This document shows, in pieces, positions 1 through 6,521 of a stretch of DNA of 14,794 nucleotides. The position numbers and the translations under genes were made by a program. The notes below the pieces were generated by a model. It ran no database searches. It worked only from the letters and a program-made list of their open reading frames with translations, and was not told where the DNA came from. The stretch covers positions 4,930-19,723 of the forward strand of contig DDYO01000135.1 of assembly GCA_002348045.1 (NCBI GenBank). The letters run 5' to 3'. How positions within the stretch are numbered: the first letter of the stretch is position 1; each line of letters opens with the position of its first letter. This DNA comes from Anaerolineales bacterium UBA2232 (lineage in GTDB: Bacteria > Chloroflexota > Anaerolineae > UBA2200).

Positions 1-92
1 TGAGCTAACCCGACTGCCAACAGGGCAAAAAGGACTGCGGACAAAGGCCGCTGCAGAGGGCCGCGGTGGACTGAGGATACAACGTCCGATAT
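1..92. other. Left-edge non-coding stretch, possibly the start of an unseen leftward gene
   Basis: This stretch lies downstream of the dnaN terminator and no complete gene fits in it. On the minus strand a frame opening at a TTG (42-44) reads into the window edge as a short hydrophobic run (MSAVLFALLAVGLA), which resembles the start of a signal peptide or membrane anchor. There is no convincing ribosome binding site, so this is only a hint that the next leftward gene begins here. The start of that gene would follow the dnaN terminator by about 50 nt. Confidence 0.2.
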
Positions 93-129
93 GAAAAGAA
101 AGCGGACGCTGCCACTGCCAGCGCCCGCT
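93..129 (-). terminator. Rho-independent terminator of dnaN
   Basis: Read on the minus strand, a 10-bp stem (AGCGGGCGCT paired with AGCGTCCGCT, one G.U pair) encloses a 9-nt loop and is followed by TTCTTTT. It begins 12 nt after the dnaN stop codon. A GC-rich stem followed by a T-rich run in the right orientation fits an intrinsic terminator ending the leftward dnaN transcript. The wobble pair forms only in the minus-strand RNA, and in plus-strand RNA the same position would be an A-C mismatch, which supports the assigned direction. Confidence 0.75.
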
Positions 130-141
130 TCGCGATTGGCT

Positions 142-1275
142 CTACTTGCTGAGGTGCATGGGCATGATCACGTGTACAAAGCTGTCGTCGCCCACTGGCT
201 TGAGCACTCCCGGGTTGGATGGTCCAGAGGTCTCAAGGGCCACCTGTGGAGATGTCACGACGTTGAGCACCTCTCCAAGGTATTTGGCATTGAACGCGAT
301 CTCGATGGGTTGGCCTGATACATTGGCGGTCATCTGAGTGACGTTGTCGCCTAGCTCCGGACTGGTCGCTGAAATCGACAGGTTCCCAGCAGAAGCCTCA
401 TCATCAGGGGTAATGCGCAACCGGACGATATTGGCGGAATCTCGGGCAAAGAAGTGAGCCACCTTGACGGCCTGCAGGAACTCTGATGTATCAACGACGG
501 TGCGTGTCCCAAAGGACTTGGGCAAGATCTGGCGATAGTCGGGAAAAGTGCCCTCGACCAGCTGGGAGACCAGGTCCACGTTGGACATGTGGAAAAAGAC
601 CTGGTTTCGGTTGGACGAGATGGTCATGCGGACGGCATTCTCCTCGTCCACGCTGATCCTGGCCAGTTCCTGGAGAGCCCGTGCAGGGATGATGACCGTA
701 GTGGCCTCGGCCGCGGGTTTCGCTAGGTGAACGCTGCGCACCGACAGTCGGAACCCGTCAGCGGCTGCCATGGTAAGGCCATTCTCAGAGAGCTCAGCGA
801 GGACGCCGGTCAAAACCGGGCGACTCTCCTCGGTGGCTGCGGCGAAAGATACTTGAGCGATCATCTGCCGCAGGGAGTCCGGGTCAAGATCCACCGAGGA
901 GTTGTCGCTGAGGGCGGCGATCAGTGGGAATTCCTGGGCATCGATACCCTTGATGTTGGCTTCATAGTTGGCGCATCGGAGATTAAGGGTTTGAGTTCGC
1001 GCCACGAGCTGAACGTCGATCCGTTGCTGGGGAAGCGAATTGACGAAATCGGTCAGCAGACGAGCAGGAACCGTTGTTGCTCCATCCTCCTCGACTTTGG
1101 CCCCGATCCAGCAGTTGATACCTACCTCAAGGTTGGTCGCAGACAACTTGAGGCGGCCTTCGTCCGTGCTCATCAGGATGTTCGACAGCACCGGCAGGGT
1201 GCTGCGGGTAGCAACGGCCCTTCCAACGATGGCCAAGCCCTTGGCAAGATTCTCTTGCAGACAAGAAAACCTCAT
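142..1275 (-). CDS. dnaN: DNA polymerase III sliding clamp, beta subunit
   Basis: The product is the ring-shaped processivity clamp that dimerises around DNA and tethers replicative polymerase, mismatch-repair and ligase partners. At 377 aa it is full length for the family (about 365-380), enough for the three repeated clamp folds. Visible family signatures are the N-terminal LPVLSNILM segment followed by LKLSATNLEVGI (domain 1), RPVLTGVL and ADGFRLSV in domain 2, and the C-terminal VIMPMHL, equivalent to the MPMRL ending that lines the partner-binding pocket. The ATG start is preceded by AAAGGAG at 1282-1288 with normal spacing. It has its own likely promoter and a downstream terminator. dnaA is not adjacent and no DnaA-box cluster is seen nearby, so this is a dnaN away from the classical dnaA-dnaN origin pair, at least on the visible side. 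Confidence 0.97.
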   Translation of the reverse strand: MRFSCLQENLAKGLAIVGRAVATRSTLPVLSNILMSTDEGRLKLSATNLEVGINCWIGAKVEEDGATTVPARLLTDFVNSLPQQRIDVQLVARTQTLNLRCANYEANIKGIDAQEFPLIAALSDNSSVDLDPDSLRQMIAQVSFAAATEESRPVLTGVLAELSENGLTMAAADGFRLSVRSVHLAKPAAEATTVIIPARALQELARISVDEENAVRMTISSNRNQVFFHMSNVDLVSQLVEGTFPDYRQILPKSFGTRTVVDTSEFLQAVKVAHFFARDSANIVRLRITPDDEASAGNLSISATSPELGDNVTQMTANVSGQPIEIAFNAKYLGEVLNVVTSPQVALETSGPSNPGVLKPVGDDSFVHVIMPMHLSK

Positions 1276-1305
1276 AGGGATCTCCTTTGCCTATTCATTT
1301 GGGCC

Positions 1306-1333
1306 AGTATAGCCCAGAAACACCGTGGCTCAA
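1306..1333 (-). promoter_or_regulatory. Predicted sigma-70-type promoter of dnaN
   Basis: On the minus strand TTGAGC (1328-1333) is followed after 16 nt by TATACT (1306-1311). The hexamers match the vegetative consensus at 4/6 and 5/6. Transcription would start near 1299, giving a leader of roughly 24 nt that contains the dnaN Shine-Dalgarno sequence. It sits in the 75-nt gap after the DUF2085 gene, so dnaN need not depend on read-through from it. Confidence 0.5.
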
Positions 1334-1350
1334 ATTGCGGCTTCGGGTCC

Positions 1351-2082
1351 TCACGGTACCCATGGAAAGGCCCCTGCTGCCCATTGACGGACGAGTGCGA
1401 TTCCTCCAATTTCCCCGATTGACAGGAGAAAGCCGGCTAGAAGAGGTCCAAGGGCCTGCCTTGGGTGCTGAGTCTGGTTTTCACGCCGAAGCACGATGAG
1501 AGCAATCATGCTGTTAAGGACGATCAATACGGCGGCAACGCTGATGATGATGCTCACCAACGCCGGGTAGTAGAGCCAGTCCCAGTGCTGCATGAGCAAC
1601 GCGCAGACCAAAGCTCCGCAGGTTACCAAAAGTCCGAGGTCCTTTGCGTCTGCCACAGCGCGCCGCTGCTGGGGCTCGCTCCATAGGGTCAGGTTGAACA
1701 TCGGATGGATGATCATGCTGATGGAAAGACCCATTAGCGCACCGGTCGCCAGCCGACCAGCGTTGCTGGGAGCATACAGCAGTGGGGCACCCAAGACAAA
1801 CTGCAGGTAAGAATTGGCTCCATCGATGGCCCACCCAGCGGCCGCAATGGCCATAAAGAACAGCACCCAGAGAGGGGGCAGCAGCGCTGCGCGGCGTTCC
1901 CTGTGTGCTTGTAGTACGAGCCCGAGCAATGCGGCCAAGTACATGCCTGTGCAGCGAGCACACAGGGGAAGCTGCCGGCCGGCAAGAAAAATCGTGTGCT
2001 CCGGCAACTGGTGACAGATGCCGCTGAGCAGCCAGCCCACGCTTCCAAGAAGACCCTTGACCGTGAGGAAGGGAGATAGCAT
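1351..2082 (-). CDS. DUF2085 family membrane protein
   Basis: This 243-aa protein carries the DUF2085 signature near its N terminus: a CHQLP box (residues 23-27) followed by LPLCARCTGMYLAALLG (residues 38-54). The Cys, His and CxxC residues could bind metal or form disulfides at a membrane face. Several hydrophobic segments follow (about 45-58, 70-84, 112-126, 149-165, 171-198 and 211-230), so it is an integral membrane protein of unknown function. The spacing to dnaN is 75 nt on the same strand, but dnaN has its own promoter and no functional link is implied. The ATG at 2082 has no Shine-Dalgarno sequence and lies 9 nt from a strong -10 box, consistent with a leaderless start. A GTG 15 codons downstream is an alternative start that would still keep the signature. 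The family assignment rests on the motif, and the biochemical role is unknown. Confidence 0.85.
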   Translation of the reverse strand: MLSPFLTVKGLLGSVGWLLSGICHQLPEHTIFLAGRQLPLCARCTGMYLAALLGLVLQAHRERRAALLPPLWVLFFMAIAAAGWAIDGANSYLQFVLGAPLLYAPSNAGRLATGALMGLSISMIIHPMFNLTLWSEPQQRRAVADAKDLGLLVTCGALVCALLMQHWDWLYYPALVSIIISVAAVLIVLNSMIALIVLRRENQTQHPRQALGPLLAGFLLSIGEIGGIALVRQWAAGAFPWVP

Positions 2083-2091
2083 ATGGTGCTT

Positions 2092-2119
2092 ATTATAGCT
2101 GGAGCATCCGCCGAGTCAA
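2092..2119 (-). promoter_or_regulatory. Near-consensus promoter for the DUF2085 gene (leaderless)
   Basis: On the minus strand TTGACT (2114-2119, 5/6 match) and TATAAT (2092-2097, perfect) are separated by 16 nt. The start codon at 2082 begins only 9 nt after the -10 box, so transcription should initiate within about 0-4 nt of the ATG. There is no ribosome binding site, so translation would use the leaderless mode. Confidence 0.65.
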
Positions 2120-2232
2120 TGCCCTATGACAGAATCAGCCTTCGAAAGGGCCAACCGCCCTGTAGCGAGGTCAACCCGGTGCCCCATCGAGTTCCGGAGC
2201 TTGGCAGTCAAGTGCAGGCAAATCAGATAGCG

Positions 2233-2241
2233 TGCTATAAT
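2233..2241 (+). promoter_or_regulatory. Extended -10 promoter of the STAND-SARP regulator
   Basis: TGCTATAAT is a perfect -10 hexamer preceded by the TGn extension, which can compensate for the absence of a good -35 box (none is found 16-18 nt upstream). A start near 2248 gives a leader of about 26 nt carrying the TTGGAG ribosome binding site at 2263-2268, ahead of the ATG at 2274. It diverges from the DUF2085 promoter about 115 nt away. Confidence 0.55.
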
Positions 2242-2273
2242 CCAGCGGTGCGGACACCTACCTTGGAGTGGTC

Positions 2274-5200
2274 ATGACCACCTCGATGCCGGTCATCATA
2301 ACCCAGGTACTGACGCCCAGGAAGCGCGCTGACCTACTGCGTCGGCAGCGCCTCATTGATTTCATGCACGAGCACATAGACCGGAAGCTGCTGTTGATTT
2401 CAGCGTCGGCAGGGTATGGCAAGACTACTCTATTGACGGACTATGCCCATGACAGCGATGTGCCGGTTTGCTGGTTCACGGCTGTCGAGTCGGCTCGCTC
2501 CCCTCGCGTATTCCTCGACTACTTGATCACTGCCATCCAGCAGCATTTTCCGCAGTTCGGCCTCAAATCGCGGCAGCTCCTTCAGACCAGCGACTTGTCG
2601 CCGGACCCCATGCTTATCGTCGGCACTCTGGTCAACGAGATCTATGAGACCATCCAGGACTTTTTTGTGGTGATCATAGACGACTACCACCTGGTAGACA
2701 GTAGCCAGGCAGTGAACCAGGCTCTGGACGCGCTGGTACAGCACCTGCCCGAGAACTGCCAGCTGATTGTCTCCAGCAGATCGGTGCCCACCCTTACCCC
2801 TCGCGGGCTGGCCCTGCTGGCAGCTCGTCAGGCAGTGGCGGGATTGGGCGTGGATGATCTTCGTTTCACAGCCGGTGAGATCCAGGAGCTGCTAGCCCAG
2901 AGCTACGGCCAGAAGTTATCCGACGAAATGGCACAGGAGCTGGCGGACAAGTCGGAAGGGTGGATTACGGGAATTCTGCTGACCTCACACACCATGTGGA
3001 AGGGTCTATTGGAAGGAATGATCCGAGTCCAGGGATCGGATTCCAAGGTGTACGATTACCTGGCCACAGAAGTGTTCCGGCATCAGCCCAGCGACCTGCA
3101 GGACTTTGCACTGGCCACCTCGATTCTGGATGAGATGAGCCCTCTGCTGTGCGATCAGCTCGTGGGTGTCACCAACTCCCGAGAGACTCTCAGGCTGTTG
3201 GAGGATCAGAATCTGTTTGTGACTCGTGTGGAAAAAGGCGAGGATCGCTGGTACAGGTATCACCACCTGTTCCAGGATTTCTTGCGAACAAAACTGGGTG
3301 CAGAGCAGCCCACTCGCAGCCGCGAACTCCACGGGCGGGCTGCCCGCTTGCTGCACGAGTCAGGCGCTACAGATCAAGCGATCAAGCACTACCTGGCGGT
3401 CGACGATCATGATAGCGCAGTCAAATGTATCTTGGACATCGCTCGGGAGACGTACGATGCGGGCAAGCTTGAGCCACTTGCGGGATGGATCGACGCGCTC
3501 CCATCGGCGCGGGTTGCCGATCAGCCGCGCCTGCTGTGGTTTCGAGCCAAGATTCATGCCGAGGTGGGTGAGCTTGACCATGCCATCTCGCAGTTCGACC
3601 AGGCTCTTGCCGGCTTTGAGCGAGTTGCTGATGCGCTGTGGCAGGCCCATGCTCTGATCGAGAAAAGCGCCGTGCTGCGGCTGCGTGGGGATTTGCGACG
3701 GGCCCTTGAAGCCTGCCAGCAGGCCCTCACCCTCGCCGAGGGGGTGGAGAAGCGCGAGTCCGCGGTTTCGGTACTGGCGTCTGCGCACCGACAGATGGGC
3801 ACTTGCTTGGCCAGCCTGGGAGAACTGGAGCAGGGCGAAGCTGAACTGCGCGAGGCCCTTGAGCTGTACGAAAACTTGGACTATGCGACCAACATTGGCT
3901 ATGTGCACAATGATCTTGGGGTCATCCTGAGGCTGAGCGGCAATACGGCCCGTTCAGAATTGCATTTTCGCGAAGCTCTCGATATCTGGGAAAGAATAGG
4001 CAATGTGGGCTTGGCAGCGATGACCATCAACAACATCGCTATCGGACACTACTATCGGGGGGAGTATGCCGAAGCCCTGCAGCTCTATCAGGTGGGTCTG
4101 GCGCACGCCCGCAAGGCTGGACTCGATCGGCCCATGGCCTTTATCCTGGCGGGCATTGGTGATATCCATCGTGATCGAGGTGCATACGGTGATGCCCTCC
4201 GGGCTTATGAGGAGGGTCTGGAGCCTGCTCGCCAGTCGCGAGAGGCGTTCATTGTGGGCTATCTCCTCGATGCGATTGGCAACACGCATCGGTTGATGGG
4301 AAACATGAGTGCGGCAGCGAGCCATGTTCACCAAGCCTATCAGCGAGCCCGGACGCGTGACTCGACCTATGAGATTGGCCTCTATCAGATCTCGATGGGC
4401 ATGATTGCCTATCAACAAGGTGACATACGGCAGGCGGAGAGCTATCTGGAAGGGGCACGAGACATCTTTGAGCGCAGCAATGCCAAGAACGAGTGGGCCA
4501 AGGCGAGCCTGTACCTGGCCCAAGTGCGCTACACGGCCGGACGCATCACAGATGCCCTGAGATGTCTGGAGGATGTGGTCGAGTGTGTTGCTTCGCTTGG
4601 CTTTCATCAATTTCTGGTGCCCGTGGCTCGCGAGGCGCGTCGGGTTATGGAGTATGCAGTTGCCCATGGCATGACAGGCGGGGCACTGGACGAAATCCTT
4701 CGTCAGGTGGACCGAGGCCAGGGTGAGGCAGTATCGGTAACGGCGACTGCAGACACCCTGATTGTGCAACCGATTCTGCGGGTGCACCTTCTGGGTGAGG
4801 CCAAGGTCCTGCTTGACGAAAGGCCTATTACCAACAGCGAGTTCGGCATGGCCAAGTCAAGGGAGCTTCTCTTTTACTTGATGATCCACCGGAGACTCCG
4901 CAAGGAGCAGATCGCCATGGATCTGTGGGAGGACCTTTCCAGCGCCAAAGTGCGATCCTCGTTCCATATCGCCCTCTACCGTCTGAGGCGAGCGCTCCAA
5001 GACCAGGACCGCGTTGTCTTTGCCGATGACCAATACTCTTTCAACCGTCAGACCAATTACTGGTTTGATGTGGAGGAGTTTGAGCAGGCGGTACGCAAGG
5101 GCAAGGCGCTCTGGCGGTCGGACAAATCCTCGGCCGCAGAGCACTACCGCGAGGCGGTCAGTCTCTACCGCGGGGACTTTATGGAAGACCAGGTTACTGG

Positions 5201-5528
5201 ACAGAGCTGGTGGGTCATGAAGCGAGAAGAGCTGGTGATTGAGTACCTGGATGCCCTCCACCGCCTTGGCGATCACTGCGCGGCACGGCAGGACTTGAAG
5301 GAGGCCATGAGCTATTACGCCCGGGCTATGGAGAAGGATCGTTATCGCGAGGCATCTCACCGGGGCGTGATGCGCTGCCAGATGCTACTGGGCCAACGCA
5401 ATGAGGCGCTCAGAACGTACCATCGACTGGAAGAGTTTCTTGACCAAGAGCTTCAAGCAGAACCTTCGCGCGAGTCACGGCGTCTGTACGAGCAAATCCT
5501 GCAAGGAGAACTACCCAAAGCTCCGTAA
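2274..5528 (+). CDS. MalT-like STAND ATPase / TPR / SARP-BTAD transcriptional regulator
   Basis: This 1084-aa cytoplasmic regulator has three parts. Residues about 15-340 form a MalT/NB-ARC-type STAND ATPase: Walker A SASAGYGKTT (43-52), Walker B FVVIIDDYH (131-139), a sensor-like QLIVSSRS (163-170) and a winged-helix tail with the YRYHHLFQDFLR motif seen in MalT relatives. Residues about 420-780 are tetratricopeptide repeats with repeated A/G-Y helices, the likely sensor arm. From about 833 a SARP-like winged helix begins (LRVHLLGEAKVLLDE, KSRELLFYL, ALYRLRRAL), followed by a BTAD helical domain to the end. A LuxR-type helix-turn-helix, usual in MalT, is absent. ATG 2274 is chosen over the in-frame GTG at 2268 because TTGGAG (2263-2268) is spaced correctly for the ATG. 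The inducer and targets are unknown. The nearest candidate targets are its own promoter region, the divergent DUF2085 gene and the downstream cassette. Confidence 0.92.
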   Translation: MTTSMPVIITQVLTPRKRADLLRRQRLIDFMHEHIDRKLLLISASAGYGKTTLLTDYAHDSDVPVCWFTAVESARSPRVFLDYLITAIQQHFPQFGLKSRQLLQTSDLSPDPMLIVGTLVNEIYETIQDFFVVIIDDYHLVDSSQAVNQALDALVQHLPENCQLIVSSRSVPTLTPRGLALLAARQAVAGLGVDDLRFTAGEIQELLAQSYGQKLSDEMAQELADKSEGWITGILLTSHTMWKGLLEGMIRVQGSDSKVYDYLATEVFRHQPSDLQDFALATSILDEMSPLLCDQLVGVTNSRETLRLLEDQNLFVTRVEKGEDRWYRYHHLFQDFLRTKLGAEQPTRSRELHGRAARLLHESGATDQAIKHYLAVDDHDSAVKCILDIARETYDAGKLEPLAGWIDALPSARVADQPRLLWFRAKIHAEVGELDHAISQFDQALAGFERVADALWQAHALIEKSAVLRLRGDLRRALEACQQALTLAEGVEKRESAVSVLASAHRQMGTCLASLGELEQGEAELREALELYENLDYATNIGYVHNDLGVILRLSGNTARSELHFREALDIWERIGNVGLAAMTINNIAIGHYYRGEYAEALQLYQVGLAHARKAGLDRPMAFILAGIGDIHRDRGAYGDALRAYEEGLEPARQSREAFIVGYLLDAIGNTHRLMGNMSAAASHVHQAYQRARTRDSTYEIGLYQISMGMIAYQQGDIRQAESYLEGARDIFERSNAKNEWAKASLYLAQVRYTAGRITDALRCLEDVVECVASLGFHQFLVPVAREARRVMEYAVAHGMTGGALDEILRQVDRGQGEAVSVTATADTLIVQPILRVHLLGEAKVLLDERPITNSEFGMAKSRELLFYLMIHRRLRKEQIAMDLWEDLSSAKVRSSFHIALYRLRRALQDQDRVVFADDQYSFNRQTNYWFDVEEFEQAVRKGKALWRSDKSSAAEHYREAVSLYRGDFMEDQVTGQSWWVMKREELVIEYLDALHRLGDHCAARQDLKEAMSYYARAMEKDRYREASHRGVMRCQMLLGQRNEALRTYHRLEEFLDQELQAEPSRESRRLYEQILQGELPKAP

Positions 5529-5549
5529 CGGTCCCTGCCGAAGGCCGTT
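5527..5549 (+). terminator. Weak hairpin after the regulator, possible terminator
   Basis: Starting inside the stop codon, AACGGTC pairs with GGCCGTT (7 bp including one T.G) around a 9-nt loop. The following sequence is pyrimidine-rich (CCCTTCGTCTT) but has no clean T-run, so termination efficiency is doubtful. If it works, it separates the regulator from the small-ORF cassette that begins 155 nt later. Confidence 0.3.
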
Positions 5550-5647
5550 CCCTTCGTCTTATATCCTTTGTGTTGCACGAAACTGCCGAAACGAGCCACT
5601 CTTGTAAGCACTTTTGAAAGCGCCCACCGGTATGCTACTTCCACCGA

Positions 5648-5680
5648 CTTGAGCATGGTGTGCGTCAGCCATGGCTCAAG
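5648..5680 (+). repeat. Inverted repeat upstream of the 47-aa ORF
   Basis: CTTGAGCATGG (5648-5658) and CCATGGCTCAAG (5669-5680) form an inverted repeat with a single-base bulge and a 10-nt spacer. It lies 13 nt before the Shine-Dalgarno sequence of the small ORF. It could be an operator for a dimeric regulator or an RNA hairpin in the 5' leader. A TATGCT box at 5631-5636 lies just upstream but lacks a matching -35. The rest of the 5550-5704 gap shows no gene. Confidence 0.55.
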
Positions 5681-5704
5681 CACAGATGAACAAGGGAGGA
5701 AGCG

Positions 5705-5848
5705 ATGAACAAGGTTGTGGCAGTCGTGTCAAGGCTGGCTGACAGCAACGTGGTGCGTGTAGTCTGGGTTCTGATGGCTCTGGCGGGGCTTGTCCTTGGC
5801 AGCGGCGCCCCGTTAATGTTCGGCGGCGGCAGTGGAGGCGGAGGCTAG
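5705..5848 (+). CDS. 47-aa hydrophobic peptide with Gly-rich tail, function unknown
   Basis: The short ORF begins at ATG 5705 behind a very good ribosome binding site (AAGGGAGGA, 5692-5700, 5 nt between GGAGG and the ATG) and ends with TAG at 5846-5848. The predicted product has a polar N-terminal third (residues 1-15, with Lys3, Arg10 and Asp13), one hydrophobic segment (about 16-32, VVRVVWVLMALAGLVLG) that could span a membrane, and a C terminus of mostly glycine (GGGSGGGG, 40-47). No family is recognised. The strong initiation signal, the clean stop and its place as first gene before the DUF5317 gene argue that it is real. A role as a small membrane subunit, an exported peptide or a leader peptide controlling the next gene are all possible. 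Homologue searches were not possible. Confidence 0.6.
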   Translation: MNKVVAVVSRLADSNVVRVVWVLMALAGLVLGSGAPLMFGGGSGGGG

Positions 5849-5907
5849 ATCCCAGTCCTCACTTGAGCACACGCCAAGTGGAACGTTCGACGCGGAAAGG
5901 CTGGGAT
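5849..5907 (+). promoter_or_regulatory. Nested hairpin spanning the small-ORF stop and the DUF5317 start region
   Basis: ATCCCAG (5849-5855) starts immediately after the small-ORF stop codon and can pair with CTGGGAT (5901-5907). Inside the loop, CACTTG (5860-5865) pairs with CAAGTG (5875-5880), and GAACGTTC (5881-5888) is a perfect palindrome. The outer right arm contains the only plausible Shine-Dalgarno bases (GGGA, 5903-5906) for the GTG at 5913. A ribosome finishing the 47-aa ORF would cover the left arm and free that site. Pairing is visible in the sequence. The coupling function is inferred. Confidence 0.4.
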
Positions 5908-5912
5908 AGATC

Positions 5913-6521
5913 GTGATTCTGGCGATTGCTCTTGTAGCAGCGTTGGTTGCGGCACTCCTGCGGGGAGGGCGCCTTCAGGCGTTGGCTTTAGCCCCCTTCC
6001 AGTGGGGACGTTTGGCTGTCGCAAGCTTTGCCCTGCAGACGCTGTTCATTTATCGGTCGCCGTACGTCAAGGATGGCAAGGGGTGGGGTTGGCTGGAGAT
6101 CGCGTTCGTTGGGTCCCATTTGCTGCTCCTTGGCGTGGTGTGGGCTAATCGGCACTCGCCCGGAATGCGGTGGATTGGGCTAGGCCTGTTGCTCAACACC
6201 GCGGCCCTTGTAGCCAATGGCGGCTGGATGCCTGTAAGCCCTGAGGCGGTCTCCGCCGTGGGTTATGCTCATCTGGTGCCGGATGTCGTATCGGGTCTGC
6301 GTTTTCCTCAAAGCAAGAACATCGTCTTGGCGATTGAGGAGACCAACCTGCCTTTCCTGAGCGATGTCTTTGTCTTGCACAGACCATTTCCTTTTCCCAG
6401 CGTTTTTAGCCCTGGCGACATTCTGGTTGCGGTTGGTGCGTTTATGTGGGTTCAGACTGCCACGGGCGCGCAGCAGAGAAGGACGGTCAGCATAGAATAT
6501 GATGGAGGTGCGGTCAAATGA
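5913..6521 (+). CDS. DUF5317 family membrane protein
   Basis: This 202-aa protein starts with GTG. Hydrophobic segments at about 1-16, 32-46, 61-77, 86-101 and 167-182 indicate an integral membrane protein. It carries the pattern I associate with DUF5317: NGGWMPVSPEA (102-112), HLVPDVVSGLRFPQSKNIVL (120-139), LSDVF (149-153) and FSPGDILVAVGAF (165-177). The family has no established biochemical role. Its start is poorly equipped for initiation (only GGGA at 5903-5906) and may depend on translation of the preceding 47-aa ORF. The stop overlaps the start of the next gene in an ATGA arrangement, so the two are translationally linked. The family call rests on remembered motif similarity and could be tested by a Pfam search. 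Confidence 0.8.
   Translation: MILAIALVAALVAALLRGGRLQALALAPFQWGRLAVASFALQTLFIYRSPYVKDGKGWGWLEIAFVGSHLLLLGVVWANRHSPGMRWIGLGLLLNTAALVANGGWMPVSPEAVSAVGYAHLVPDVVSGLRFPQSKNIVLAIEETNLPFLSDVFVLHRPFPFPSVFSPGDILVAVGAFMWVQTATGAQQRRTVSIEYDGGAVK

Noticed and set aside
727..1422. 231-aa plus-strand open frame
   Set aside because: It is antisense to dnaN and crosses the dnaN promoter and the end of the DUF2085 gene; no protein features support it.
2203..2225. Possible SARP-type direct repeat (GGCAGTCA and GGCAAATCA, 14 nt apart)
   Set aside because: The match is short and imperfect, and the spacing differs from the 11 or 22 bp period usually described for SARP sites; chance is a sufficient explanation.
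2083..2277. 64-aa plus-strand open frame in the divergent intergenic region
   Set aside because: It begins within the leftward promoter, has no ribosome binding site, contains the extended -10 box of the regulator and overlaps the regulator start.
3954..4787. 277-aa open frame on the minus strand inside the regulator gene
   Set aside because: It is antisense to the TPR region of a convincing 1084-aa protein, shows no recognisable motif and has a composition expected from reading a GC-rich gene backwards.
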